Numbered from the stretch's first letter, positions 16,248-25,435 are shown. The stretch: 31,783 nt of DNA from JAAFIP01 sp043766985 (GCA_043766985.1 JAYUHM010000126.1:1-31783); one strand, 5' to 3'. The notes: generated by a model from the letters alone, not told the origin. Program-made: numbers and translations.

Positions 16248-18164
16248 TTATGGGGGTTTACGCGCTATGGGCAGTGATATGCCTATGGCGGTGCCTTTGC
16301 CTAGGTGGCTGACGAGCCAGGTTTGCAGCCCCAGCTGGTTGGCCATGTTTTTTACGCTGTACAGGCCTATGCCCTGGCCTTCGGGCACGCGGCTGGTATC
16401 GCCAAAGCGAGAGAATGCTTCAAAGCTGGCTTGGGTTTGCGCGGGCGACATGCCTATGCCGTTGTCATACACCATAAGCCAGCGCTGTCCTTTTGCGCGT
16501 CGCATACCTAGCAAAATTTGCCCACCCGCAGGCGTGTAGCGAATGGCATTGGTTAGCAAATTTCGCACGATGCGTTGCAGCAAGGCGGGGTCGGTATGGA
16601 TAGCCAAGCTGGTGTTGCGCACCCTTAGGCTGGTATGCTTTTTGTTGGCTAGCAAGCGCGACTCGTCTACCAACGGGGCTAGCAAGGTGTCTAGGTCAAG
16701 GTTTTGTAGCTTAGGCGCAAGGTCTATTTTGCGTAGGCCTTCCATAAAGTCGTGCACCGAGGCCACCGCACTGGCAATGCCGCGTTGGTATTTGGTTTTT
16801 TCTGTGGCGGTGGCGCTGTCCATGGCGGCGGTGTACAGGCCAATGCTTTGAATAGGCTGCCACAGATCATGGTGCGCAGCGACGTAGAGCTGGTTGTGCT
16901 GCGTTTGTTTTAGCGCTACTTGCTTGGTGAGCTGGTGTTTGTAGACCAGCAGGGCGCTGACGGCGCAGCCCAGCAATGCAGCCACTACAGAGCCTTGTAC
17001 AAAGTGAATCATCAGCATGAATGAGATGGGGAACTGCACCCAGCGGTAGACAAAGTAGCTCATGCTACTGGCCAAATAGACGGCCCACACCACTAAAAAC
17101 AGCATGCCCGGCACGGTGCGACCAATGCCGCTGGGTTGCCTGTAGGCGCGAGCAGCCATTACAAACAAAATGATGGACTGGATTTGGCCAGCCAGCATCA
17201 TGCTGGGACGCGCCGACTCAGGCTTGGCAAATGACAAGATGGGAAGTGCCACCAGCCACAGCAGTGCCATGGTGGTGAGCAATGCGTTTTGTAGGCTTTG
17301 TTTTTCAGCTGTTTTTAGAAAAATCTTCGCATGCAAGCAGCTTACGCCCAGCAACACGGCGTAGCCCACCAGCCCTATCCAGCCGCACCACCACCTGTCT
17401 AGCGAGGGCAGGTTGGCATGCAGCATGCCGCTTACCCAGCTTGCGCCCACCCATTCGCCTAGCGCCATGATGGTGAACATGAGTACCGATTTATCTTCGG
17501 CAATACGCATTAAGGTTAAAACATAGAGCAAGACGACCAAGGGGATAGCCATAAAGAAGCCAATGCCAGAGGCCAGCATGCGTTGCTGTGCGCTAAAGGC
17601 TTCGTCGCGCATCAAAAATACGGGGAACCGCATGCGGTTGTAGCCGTCGATGCGCATTACTAGCGGCATGGTTGCGCCAGGGGCTAGGTTTAAGCGCCAT
17701 ACGGGGAAAATCTCGCCAGTGCCCCATTCGGTTTTATGGGCATCAACTTGCGCTAGCGTCTGCCAGTTTTGTGGTGATTTGCCTTGCCACAGTGCAACGC
17801 TGTCTTGTGTGGGCGACTCGAAACTGAGCACCCAGCTTTGCGCTAGTGCGCTGCGGTTTTCCAGGGTAAAGCTGGCCCAGTAAGGGTGGTAGGTAGATTT
17901 GCCGAGAGGTGCGTCTGCATGGGCTAAATATTGCCCCGCGCCTTGCTCTGCTGCTGCACGCATTTTGGATACCGCTTGTTCTGGCAGATACGCGCCTGCC
18001 GGATCAGCTAAAGTTTGCAGAGATTGCCAAATAGCGAGGCGTTTGGGTAAATCAGCGCCTACATCTAAAGGAGTTGTTTGCCCTAGCGCAACCAGTGGCG
18101 CGGCTAAACTCAATAGGCCAATAGCAGCAAGTAACGTGGCTATAAAACGATTAAACAGCATCAT
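16248..18164 (-). CDS. Histidine kinase with 7TM sensor (7TMR-DISM type)
   Basis: This 638-residue membrane kinase has a signal or first membrane segment at 5-28, then an extracytoplasmic beta-rich region to ~190 resembling 7TMR-DISMED2 (VLSFESPTQDSVALW), then about seven membrane segments between ~200 and ~410. The kinase core has H-box HHDLWQPIQSIGLY with likely phospho-acceptor His432, N-box RNLLTNAIRY (Asn535/Asn539), D-box DNGIGM (Asp567) and G2-box GQGIGLY (~596-602). The H-box carries Trp where many relatives have Arg (HDLRQPL). The start overlaps the response regulator stop by 14 bases, so the two are a cognate pair. The DISM domain is usually thought to bind carbohydrate-like ligands; the ligand here is unknown. 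Confidence 0.9.
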   Translation of the reverse strand: MMLFNRFIATLLAAIGLLSLAAPLVALGQTTPLDVGADLPKRLAIWQSLQTLADPAGAYLPEQAVSKMRAAAEQGAGQYLAHADAPLGKSTYHPYWASFTLENRSALAQSWVLSFESPTQDSVALWQGKSPQNWQTLAQVDAHKTEWGTGEIFPVWRLNLAPGATMPLVMRIDGYNRMRFPVFLMRDEAFSAQQRMLASGIGFFMAIPLVVLLYVLTLMRIAEDKSVLMFTIMALGEWVGASWVSGMLHANLPSLDRWWCGWIGLVGYAVLLGVSCLHAKIFLKTAEKQSLQNALLTTMALLWLVALPILSFAKPESARPSMMLAGQIQSIILFVMAARAYRQPSGIGRTVPGMLFLVVWAVYLASSMSYFVYRWVQFPISFMLMIHFVQGSVVAALLGCAVSALLVYKHQLTKQVALKQTQHNQLYVAAHHDLWQPIQSIGLYTAAMDSATATEKTKYQRGIASAVASVHDFMEGLRKIDLAPKLQNLDLDTLLAPLVDESRLLANKKHTSLRVRNTSLAIHTDPALLQRIVRNLLTNAIRYTPAGGQILLGMRRAKGQRWLMVYDNGIGMSPAQTQASFEAFSRFGDTSRVPEGQGIGLYSVKNMANQLGLQTWLVSHLGKGTAIGISLPIARKPP

Positions 18165-18795
18165 GTTGGCTCGCCCATTGCAGATAAAAAATGATTGCTT
18201 GGGAGCGACTTTTAACGCCCAAGCGGTGGTAAATCTCGACTAAATACGCTCTGACGGTTTGATCAGCTAGCTGGAGTTGCAGCGCAATTTGCTGGGCACT
18301 GAGGCCGCTGGCTAATGCGGCAAGTACTTTTTTCTGTTGTTGGGAGAGCGTAGCCATGCGCTCAGATTCTGGTGAGGCAAGCTCACTATCAGAGTGTTTG
18401 TTGGGTGGGTTTCCAAGCAAAATGGTTGATAAAAGTGCTTGCAACTTTTTTGTGAAAATTTGGGGTGCGTTTGATTTGGATATAAACGCGGTTGCACCGT
18501 GCGCTAGTGCTTTGCGTTCAAAGTAGTCGTCATCTACTTGGCTAAAAATCAAAATGGGAGCGGAGGGGTACCGGGCGCGCAGGTGTTGCAGTGTAGCCAG
18601 GCCAGCAGAGTCGGGCACATTTAAATCGGCAACCACCAAAGCGGGTTCGCCCATCTCAGAAAATCTTGCACCGCTATGCAAATCATGCAAGCAATTAGCG
18701 GTGTACACCTTGGTTCGAAAAGCCAGACTTTTGATGCTAACCTTGATGGACTCTGCCATCATGGGGTGGTCTTCCAAGATGAGGACGTTCAACAT
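18151..18795 (-). CDS. NarL/LuxR-family response regulator
   Basis: This 214-residue regulator has an N-terminal receiver (1-~120) with acidic pocket Glu8/Asp9, phospho-acceptor Asp57 in VVADLNVPD, Ser85 and Lys107. A LuxR-type helix-turn-helix follows at ~148-210, with LSAQQIALQLQLADQTVRAY and VKSRSQAI. It is expected to act with the overlapping kinase gene. The gene begins 47 bases after the S8 protease stop, so it may also be read from the sigma-factor promoter. No strong Shine-Dalgarno is seen. Targets are unknown; the neighbouring surface-protein genes are candidates. Confidence 0.93.
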   Translation of the reverse strand: MLNVLILEDHPMMAESIKVSIKSLAFRTKVYTANCLHDLHSGARFSEMGEPALVVADLNVPDSAGLATLQHLRARYPSAPILIFSQVDDDYFERKALAHGATAFISKSNAPQIFTKKLQALLSTILLGNPPNKHSDSELASPESERMATLSQQQKKVLAALASGLSAQQIALQLQLADQTVRAYLVEIYHRLGVKSRSQAIIFYLQWASQHDAV

Positions 18796-18842
18796 GCAAT
18801 CAGTCGTGATTTTTGGAGAGGGGCTAATTGGATAAGTCGAGG

Positions 18843-20183
18843 CTACATTTGCAGTAGCCCGCAGCCAAACTCGGCAGTGGTGGTGCCCAAATTAACGGCT
18901 TTGCTGCATAGTTTTTGGATGTGGGCTGGGGGCTTGAGCGCTGGTTGGCCTGGGGCTTGGGTAGCTACGCTTTGGGCTATGGCGGCGGCAACGAAGGGGG
19001 AGGCAAACGAGGTGCCGCTGACGTATTTGCCTTTGCTGGCGCTGCCTGTGCCGGCACCAGTGGCTACAGGCACCCACACGTCTACACCGGGGGCGGCGAT
19101 GGCGATGTAGTTGCCTCGGTTGGCGCGGGTGTACAGGCGTTTGTTGGCATCTACGGCGGTCACGGCTATCACGCCGGGGTAGGCGGCGGGGTAGCTGGGG
19201 GCGGCGCTGGGGCCGCCGTTGCCTGCGGCGGCTACCAGCAGCATGCCGGTGCCTAGGGTTTTGTCCACTACGGCGGCTAGCACGGCATCGCTGGCAGAGC
19301 CCAGACTGAGGTTTACCACCTGCACTTTTTCGCTGATCATCCAGTCTAGCGCTTGGGCTACCAGCAGGGTGTTGGTGGCGTTTACGCCGGGGGCTACTTC
19401 GCGCATCACGCCTGCACTGCGCAGCGTGGTGCCTTGGGCCAGGCCCTCAAAGCCGTAGCCAGTAGCGGCGATGATGGCGGCTACCGCATTGCCGTGGTTC
19501 GTGGTGGCGGGTTTGTCGGCATCGGCAAAAATGCGCTTGGCTTTGAAGTTGGCCAGGCTCAGGCTGGCGGCGTTGGTAACTTCGGTGTCGATGATGCCTA
19601 CGCTGACGGCGCTGGCTAGCTTGGCGCTGTCTTTAGCGGGGGCTTTGAGCATCTCATGCGCGTACTGCTTGCCGGGCACGGAGCCCGTAGCCTGCATAGG
19701 GTAGGCAATGGCGTGGCGGCTGGCGGTGATGGCGGGGTTGGCTTGCAAAGCGGGCAGGGCCTGCAATGCTTGCGCTTCGCTGGCAAAGGTAACTACTGCA
19801 ACGGTTAGGCCCAGGTTGCCCAGCGCTTGGCTGGTTTGCAGCGTGCCGCCGGATGTTTGAATGAGGGCCTCGGCGGCTGCTTGCTGGTCGCTGGGCCAGC
19901 TCAGCACCAGTTGGCGCGGTTCGTACTGGGGCAGGGCAGCGGTGTCTGGGGAGCTGTAGCGGTCGTCAGCCGTTAAGGCCTGTACGGCTTTGAATATCGA
20001 GCCCAGGTCTATCGACAAACCAAAGCCGCCGCGCCCTCCACCGTTATTGTTGTTGGTGCCAGCGGGTGGCTTGGGGGCATCGGGCCCTTGCATTACTTGG
20101 GCTTTAGCCCCTGTAGATATAGCACAAGCTGCTATTAATAATATAGTAGCCAGCTTGCTTTTGGTTGTGCGGTGTAGTGTCAT
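18843..20183 (-). CDS. Secreted S8 subtilisin-like serine protease
   Basis: This 446-residue protease has a cleavable signal (ends near GAKAQ, residue 29), an Asn/Gly-rich segment at 43-55, an inhibitor-like propeptide (~90-165), then the peptidase domain. Triad: Asp199 in SVGIIDTE, His230 in TTNHGNAVAAI and Ser392 in GTSFASPFVAA; oxyanion Asn322 in AAAGNGG. It lies in the same orientation after the sigma and anti-sigma genes; this trio is a recurring arrangement in proteobacteria as I recall. The protease may be a regulon member or may act on the anti-sigma. Residues ~12-27, the signal core, are encoded by a copy of the dispersed repeat read in antisense. Confidence 0.92.
   Translation of the reverse strand: MTLHRTTKSKLATILLIAACAISTGAKAQVMQGPDAPKPPAGTNNNNGGGRGGFGLSIDLGSIFKAVQALTADDRYSSPDTAALPQYEPRQLVLSWPSDQQAAAEALIQTSGGTLQTSQALGNLGLTVAVVTFASEAQALQALPALQANPAITASRHAIAYPMQATGSVPGKQYAHEMLKAPAKDSAKLASAVSVGIIDTEVTNAASLSLANFKAKRIFADADKPATTNHGNAVAAIIAATGYGFEGLAQGTTLRSAGVMREVAPGVNATNTLLVAQALDWMISEKVQVVNLSLGSASDAVLAAVVDKTLGTGMLLVAAAGNGGPSAAPSYPAAYPGVIAVTAVDANKRLYTRANRGNYIAIAAPGVDVWVPVATGAGTGSASKGKYVSGTSFASPFVAAAIAQSVATQAPGQPALKPPAHIQKLCSKAVNLGTTTAEFGCGLLQM
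20105..20149. repeat. Dispersed repeat copy in signal-peptide codons
   Basis: The plus strand reads TAGCCCCTGTAGATATAGCAC then AAGCTGCTATTAATAATATAGTAG, which matches the intergenic copies with few changes. The gene is on the other strand, and this segment encodes about ATILLIAACAISTGAK of the protease signal. Confidence 0.7.
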
Positions 20184-20232
20184 GGTGTGTTGTTATTTGA
20201 ATTTTTATGGGTAGCGAGGTGCATGGAATGCA

Positions 20233-20943
20233 TTACTGCGGCGCAGCAGATTCCACAATTTTGGACTCGCCAAATACCTTCATGGCTTCATTCAGTTTGT
20301 CTTTGGGTACGGCTACTTCCCACACGCCAATGGCCCCGGGGCCGCCCACCACCTGGGCTTGCACGCTGTCTAGTAGCTGGCGCATTTGCTTTAAAGTGGC
20401 TTTGTCTTTAAACACCACGGCTAGGGTAATGCTGTCGGGGTTGCCCTTTTCGCCAGAGGCGGGGGCTACCACGGCGGTTTGCGGCTCCACGTTGTAGGTG
20501 TAGCGCACCACGGCGGCTAGTAGGCCCATCTGCCCAATCAGCATGGCCGATGCCATGGCGGCAACTGCAGGCTTTTGCCACCAGCGAATAGCTTTGTCTA
20601 CACGTGCGCGAAACTGCGACTTGACCCACGCAAGCGGGTCGCGGGGCCGCAACGGCGCGGTGGCTAGCACTGCGGGAGCAGTGGTAGTGCCAGATGCCTC
20701 TAACCGACCTTGCATACGCTGCCACCCTGCTTGCGCGTCAAACACAGGTGATGTTTGGGCCAAATGCCGCTGGGTGCGTTCTACCCAAGCCATTTCTTGC
20801 TCAAACTCGGCAGCTTGCGTGTCGCCAGTGCTGCGAAGGGTGTTTAAAAATTGTGCCATCCACTCTGAGTCGTCGGCTCCAAGCGTTTTCTTCAAAAAAC
20901 CTGGAATTAAATTTCTGGCGCGGTCAATATCGGACGTATTCAC
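20233..20943 (-). CDS. Membrane anti-sigma factor candidate
   Basis: The preferred start is GTG at 20943 (VNTSDIDRARN), giving 236 residues. It overlaps the sigma-factor stop as GTGA and follows AAAGGAG at good spacing, so translation is coupled. An upstream ATG at 20979 lies inside the sigma gene. The N-terminal ~130 residues are helical and cytoplasmic, one membrane segment (AAMASAMLIGQMGLLAAVV) lies near 145-165, and a periplasmic domain follows. There is no His-x3-Cys-x2-Cys zinc motif, so it is not a ZAS-type anti-sigma. The role is inferred mainly from position and topology. Confidence 0.7.
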   Translation of the reverse strand: MNTSDIDRARNLIPGFLKKTLGADDSEWMAQFLNTLRSTGDTQAAEFEQEMAWVERTQRHLAQTSPVFDAQAGWQRMQGRLEASGTTTAPAVLATAPLRPRDPLAWVKSQFRARVDKAIRWWQKPAVAAMASAMLIGQMGLLAAVVRYTYNVEPQTAVVAPASGEKGNPDSITLAVVFKDKATLKQMRQLLDSVQAQVVGGPGAIGVWEVAVPKDKLNEAMKVFGESKIVESAAPQ

Positions 20944-21533
20944 AGCACTTCTCCTTTGCCAAAAATGCATTCCATGCACTCACGCAGTTTGCGTTTGGCA
21001 TGGTGGATGCGGGTGGCTACGGTATTGGCAGGGATGGCCATTACCTGGGCAATCTCGGCCAAAGTCATGCCCTCCACAAACGACAGGTGCATGCAGGATC
21101 TTTGCTCTGTGGGGAGCTGTTCAAAGCATTCGCCCAAGTGGTGGCCCTGTTGTTTGGTCAGTAGCTGCGCGTAGGCACCGGGTGCGGTGTCGGCAAAGGC
21201 GTGCTGTTCGTCTTCGCTCACGTCAGCTTCACGTGCCTCAGTGCGGCCTTTGCTGCGCAGGGCGTCGAGTATTTTGTTTTTGGCTATACCCAGCAGCCAA
21301 GTTTTGGCAGCTGACAACCCAGCAAAATTTTCTGCTGAATGCCACACCTGCAGCAATGTGTCGTTGACTATTTCGTCGGCCAAAGCCGCGTCGGCTATTC
21401 GCCTGTGGGCAAAGGCGTACACCGCGCTCGCATGGCGTTTGTAGAACGCCTCCATCGCAACAGCATCGCGCCGCGCAATTCTTACCAGCAACTCTGGGTC
21501 AGACAGACCCTGCAGTACGTTCTTGATATCCAT
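20940..21533 (-). CDS. ECF-type RNA polymerase sigma factor
   Basis: This 197-residue protein has sigma region 2 (~35-105: YAFAHRRIADAALADEIVND, TLLQVW, KTWLLGIAKNKILD) and region 4 (~135-188: LPTEQRSCMHLSFVEG, LAEIAQVMAIPANTVATRIH). The start follows GGAGCTTT. A typical promoter lies just upstream. The stop overlaps the anti-sigma start. It directs transcription of a regulon I cannot determine here; the S8 protease gene two positions on is the first candidate. Confidence 0.92.
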   Translation of the reverse strand: MDIKNVLQGLSDPELLVRIARRDAVAMEAFYKRHASAVYAFAHRRIADAALADEIVNDTLLQVWHSAENFAGLSAAKTWLLGIAKNKILDALRSKGRTEAREADVSEDEQHAFADTAPGAYAQLLTKQQGHHLGECFEQLPTEQRSCMHLSFVEGMTLAEIAQVMAIPANTVATRIHHAKRKLRECMECIFGKGEVL

Positions 21534-21572
21534 AAAGCTCCATTGGGTAGCGATTTGCGTTTTATGTCAAAA

Positions 21573-21600
21573 ATTGTATGCAAAATAGCTTACCACGCAA
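21573..21600 (-). promoter_or_regulatory. Promoter of the sigma-factor operon
   Basis: On the minus strand TTGCGT (21595-21600), 16 bases, then TACAAT (21573-21578) gives plausible sigma70 boxes; the leader would be about 33 bases. The rest of the 234-base gap to 21768 holds a 6-base stem (21612-21617 with 21632-21637), a possible weak plus-strand promoter beginning TTGACC near 21675, and no gene. Confidence 0.4.
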
Positions 21601-21767
21601 ACTTATGTGTAAAGCGCTGCCAGGCGGTGCGGCGCTTATAAAACTTGAGGTTTAGCCTTAAGGTAAGTACGCATTGACCGTGTAACCAGCCAGTAGGCAT
21701 GATGCTTGCATAACCAACCAGGGCAAGCGTTGTTAGTGCGCTGCACCGTTATTTAAAGGGAATTGCT

Positions 21768-23375
21768 TTGAAATATTCGTCCTTCACTCTCACCCGCCGT
21801 CTGCTGGGCGCCACCGCCACCGCCGCATTGCTGGCCTGCTATGGCCCGGCCGCTTTGGCCGCCACGCCCAAAGACACCTTGGTGGTGGCCTTTGCTTTTG
21901 ACGACATCATCACCATGGACCCGGCGGAGGCGTTTGAGATTTCTGCTGGCGAGGTGATGGGTAATACCTATGACCGCCTGATGCGCTATGACGTGAACGA
22001 CCCGTCCAAGCTGATTGCCGATATTGCCAAAACCTGGAGCGTGTCTGCTGACGGCAAGACCTACACTTTTGAGCTGAAACCGGGTTTGAAGTTTGCCTCG
22101 GGCAACCCGTTGACTGCCGAGGACGTGGTGTACTCGTTCCAGCGCGCGGTTACGCTGGATAAATCACCCGCATTTATCTTGGGCCAGTTCGGCTTGAAGA
22201 AAGACAACGTCAAAGACAAAGTCAAGCAAACCGGCCCGCTCACGCTGAGCTTTGAAACCGACAAAAATTACGCCCCCACCTTCGTCTACAACTGCTTGAC
22301 GGCCAATATCGCCTCGATTGTCGATAAAAAACTCGTCACGTCCAAAGAGGTGGCGGGTGACTGGGGCGCCGCCTGGCTGAAAACCAACTACGCAGGCTCA
22401 GGCCCCATGACGCTGCGTGAATGGCGTGCCAACGAGATCGTGACTCTGGAGCGCAATGACAGTTATTACGGCGAAAAAGCCAAACTCAAGCGCGTTATCT
22501 ACCGTTTCGTCAAAGAAGCCGCCACCCAGCGCCTGCTGCTAGAGAAAGGCGATGTAGACATTGCCCGCAACCTGACGCCGCAAGACCTGGCTGGCATGGC
22601 CAACAATAAAGACATCAAAACTACCGCCACCCCGAAAGGCACGGTGTACTACATAGGCCTGAACCAAAAGAATGCCAACTTGGCCAAGCCCGAAGTGCGC
22701 GAAGCCCTGAAGTATTTGGTGGACTACGCGGGCATTGGCGAGACCTTGATTAAAAACATTGGCGTGGTGCACCAAAACTTCATGGCCATCGGTTTGCTGG
22801 GTGCCAGCACCACCAACCCCTACAAACTGGACGTTGACAAAGCTAAAGCATTGCTGGCCAAGGCGGGTTTGCCCAACGGTTTTAAAGTCAGTATCGACAT
22901 GCGCACCCAGCAGCCAGTGCAAGGCATTACCGAGTCGTTTCAACAGACCGCCAAGCGCGCAGGTATTGATATTGAAATATTGCCCGGTGATGGCAAGCAA
23001 ACCCTCACCAAGTACCGCGCCCGCACGCACGACATGTACATTGGCCAGTGGGGCGCTGACTACTGGGACCCGCACACCAACGCCACCTTTGTACAAAACC
23101 CCGACAACTCGGATGAACCCAAAACCAAGCCACTGGCTTGGCGCAACGCATGGGCCACACCCGAGCTGACCAAAAAAGCCGACGACGCCGTGCTGGAGCG
23201 TGACGCTGGCAAGCGCAAAACCATGTACGAAGAAATGCAAGCCGACTTCCGCAAAAATAGCCCCTTCATCATGCTGTTTCAGCAGGTAGAAGTGGCCGCC
23301 ATGCGCTCTGATGTGAAGGGTTTGAAGATTGGGCCGACATCCGACTCCACCTACATGTTTAAAGTGACGAAGTAA
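21768..23375 (+). CDS. Peptide ABC transporter substrate-binding protein
   Basis: This 535-residue periplasmic binding protein is of the SBP_bac_5 (DppA/OppA-like) family. The start is TTG, eight bases after AAAGGGA. The signal (RRLLGATATAALLA, ending PAALA) has two Arg before the hydrophobic core, so Tat export is possible though not certain. The mature protein carries the family pattern KDTLVVAFAFDDIITMDPAE, TWSVSADGKTYTFELKPGLK and the C-terminal FRKNSPFIMLFQQVEVAAM. It delivers peptides to the permease encoded next. Ligand range cannot be read from sequence. Confidence 0.92.
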   Translation: MKYSSFTLTRRLLGATATAALLACYGPAALAATPKDTLVVAFAFDDIITMDPAEAFEISAGEVMGNTYDRLMRYDVNDPSKLIADIAKTWSVSADGKTYTFELKPGLKFASGNPLTAEDVVYSFQRAVTLDKSPAFILGQFGLKKDNVKDKVKQTGPLTLSFETDKNYAPTFVYNCLTANIASIVDKKLVTSKEVAGDWGAAWLKTNYAGSGPMTLREWRANEIVTLERNDSYYGEKAKLKRVIYRFVKEAATQRLLLEKGDVDIARNLTPQDLAGMANNKDIKTTATPKGTVYYIGLNQKNANLAKPEVREALKYLVDYAGIGETLIKNIGVVHQNFMAIGLLGASTTNPYKLDVDKAKALLAKAGLPNGFKVSIDMRTQQPVQGITESFQQTAKRAGIDIEILPGDGKQTLTKYRARTHDMYIGQWGADYWDPHTNATFVQNPDNSDEPKTKPLAWRNAWATPELTKKADDAVLERDAGKRKTMYEEMQADFRKNSPFIMLFQQVEVAAMRSDVKGLKIGPTSDSTYMFKVTK

Positions 23376-23406
23376 GGCCCGAGCGCACTAAAGTAAGTTT
23401 GCTGGT

Positions 23407-24486
23407 TTGAATTCTGTAACTGTTGCACCCACCAGTGCGCCGCCTAGTTGGCTGGCGCGGGTGAACTGGGCTGGCCTGGGCAAAGCGTTTGGCAGCTTCT
23501 TGGGGGTTATTTTGCTAACCTACCTCGGGCTGCTGGCTATCACTTTTTTTATCGGCCGCGTCATTCCTATCGACCCGGTGCTGGCCATCACCGGCGACCG
23601 CGCGCCCGAGCATGTGATAGCCCGCGTGCGTGAAGAGCTGGGGCTGAACAAACCGCTGTGGCACCAGTTCTACATCTACCTCAGCAAGGTCTTGCAGGGC
23701 GACTTTGGCACCTCGGTGCTGACGTCAAACCCGGTGTTGCAAGACATCAAGCGCACCTTTCCGGCCACCATTGAGCTGGCTACCCTGGGCATCATCATCG
23801 GCGCGGGTTTTGGTGTTCCGCTGGGTGTGTGGGCGGCGGTCAAACGCGGCGGGCTGGCTGACCAAGCGGTACGGGTAATGGGTTTGATTGGCTACTCGAT
23901 GCCTATCTTTTGGCTGGGGCTGATGGCGCTGGTGCTGTTTTATTCCAAGCTGGGCTGGGTAGCAGGGCCAGGGCGGATTGACGTGGCTTTTGAATACAGC
24001 TTTACCTCCACCAGCGGCTTTATGCTGCTGGACGCAGCGCGCGCAGGCGAGTGGGAGGCGTTTGGCAATGTGCTGTCGCACCTGGTGCTGCCCTCTGCGC
24101 TGTTGGGTTATTTTTCGCTGGCCTACATCAGCCGCATGACGCGCTCGTTCATGCTCAACGAGCTGAGCCAGGAATATGTAATAGCAGCTCGTGCCAAGGG
24201 CTTGTCCGAGACGCGCATTATCTGGCGGCACGCGCTGCGCAATGCCGCGGTGCCATTGGTGACGGTTATTGCGCTGTCCTACGCCGGTTTGCTGGAGGGC
24301 AGTGTGCTGACCGAGACGGTGTTTTCCTGGCCCGGCCTGGGCCTGTATATCACCAACTCTTTGCAAAACGCCGACATGAATGCCGTGCTGGGCGGCACCA
24401 TTGTGGTGGGCTCGGTGTTTATTGGGCTGAACTTATTGTCAGACTTGCTCTACAAGCTGCTTGACCCCAGGACGCGTGTGAAATGA
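23407..24486 (+). CDS. Peptide ABC permease, DppB-like
   Basis: This 359-residue inner-membrane permease has about six membrane segments and the EAA coupling loop EYVIAARAKGLSETRIIWRH. The N-terminal RVIPIDPVLAITGDRAP is typical of DppB/OppB, where a short periplasmic loop follows the first segment. The start is TTG at 23407 with only weak ribosome-binding sequence; a later start is possible. It ends overlapping the next permease by ATGA. It is longer than the usual ~310-340 residues because of the N-terminal extension and a loop near 190-215. Confidence 0.92.
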   Translation: MNSVTVAPTSAPPSWLARVNWAGLGKAFGSFLGVILLTYLGLLAITFFIGRVIPIDPVLAITGDRAPEHVIARVREELGLNKPLWHQFYIYLSKVLQGDFGTSVLTSNPVLQDIKRTFPATIELATLGIIIGAGFGVPLGVWAAVKRGGLADQAVRVMGLIGYSMPIFWLGLMALVLFYSKLGWVAGPGRIDVAFEYSFTSTSGFMLLDAARAGEWEAFGNVLSHLVLPSALLGYFSLAYISRMTRSFMLNELSQEYVIAARAKGLSETRIIWRHALRNAAVPLVTVIALSYAGLLEGSVLTETVFSWPGLGLYITNSLQNADMNAVLGGTIVVGSVFIGLNLLSDLLYKLLDPRTRVK

Positions 24487-25427
24487 GCGCCAAGCCTTCT
24501 GTGAAAATGGCTACATCTGCGGCCAAAGAATCCTTACACGACTGGTTAATGTCAGACCGGCCCGCCTCGCGCAAGCAGGCCTCGCTAGGGCGCGCTTACA
24601 GCACTTGGCGCACTTTTGCGCGCAACCGTTTGGCCATGGCGGGCTTGGTCATCATTGTTCTGCTGGTGTTGGTGGCGGTCTTTGCCAACCAACTGGCTCC
24701 CTACTCGCCCTATGTGGGCGACCTGAGCACCACGCGCCTCTTGCCGCCCTCAGCGGAGCACTGGTTTGGCACGGACGACCAAGGCCGTGATATCTTGTCA
24801 CGCATCATCCACGGCTCGCGCATTACGTTGTTTGTCGTGGTGCTGGTTGCCGTTTTGGCCGCGCCCATTGGCCTGCTGGTGGGCACGGTGGCGGGCTATG
24901 CGGGTGGCTGGGTAGACGCAGCGCTGATGCGCATTACCGACATATTTTTGGCCTTTCCACGCCTTATTTTGGCGCTGGCTTTTGTGGCTGCTCTAGGCCC
25001 CGGCATTACCAACGCCGTCATTGCCATCGCCATTACCTCTTGGCCGCCGTATGCACGCATCGCCCGGGCCGAGACCTTGACCATTCGGCAAACCGACTTT
25101 ATTGCCGCCGTGCAGTTGCTGGGCGCGTCGCCTTGGCGCATCGTGCTGCGCCACATCATGCCGCTGTGCGTCTCGTCGGTGATTGTGCGGGTGACTTTGG
25201 ACATGGCGGGCATTATTTTGACGGCGGCGGGCTTGGGCTTTTTAGGCTTGGGCGCGCAACCACCTATGCCAGAGTGGGGCGCGCTGATAGCCAATGGCCG
25301 AGCCTATGTGCTAGACCAGTGGTGGGTGGCTGCCGCGCCCGGTGCGGCTATTTTTATCGTCAGCCTGGCGTTCAATTTGCTGGGCGATGGGCTGCGCGAT
25401 GCGCTGGACCCCAAGAGCGCGAAGTGA
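24483..25427 (+). CDS. Peptide ABC permease, DppC-like
   Basis: This 314-residue second permease has a long cytoplasmic N-terminus, FGTDDQGRDILSRIIHGSRI (diagnostic for DppC/OppC) and the EAA loop DFIAAVQLLGASPWRIVLRH. It pairs with the preceding permease as the translocation pore. The start overlaps the previous stop by four bases, indicating one operon. Confidence 0.94.
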   Translation: MSAKPSVKMATSAAKESLHDWLMSDRPASRKQASLGRAYSTWRTFARNRLAMAGLVIIVLLVLVAVFANQLAPYSPYVGDLSTTRLLPPSAEHWFGTDDQGRDILSRIIHGSRITLFVVVLVAVLAAPIGLLVGTVAGYAGGWVDAALMRITDIFLAFPRLILALAFVAALGPGITNAVIAIAITSWPPYARIARAETLTIRQTDFIAAVQLLGASPWRIVLRHIMPLCVSSVIVRVTLDMAGIILTAAGLGFLGLGAQPPMPEWGALIANGRAYVLDQWWVAAAPGAAIFIVSLAFNLLGDGLRDALDPKSAK

Positions 25428-25435
25428 CGAACAAC

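Noticed and set aside
25040..25435. Long upstream open frame joined to the DppD-like ATPase
   Set aside because: It overlaps the permease gene in another frame, and the translated text has no family character. The ATPase starts at 25436 or 25424.
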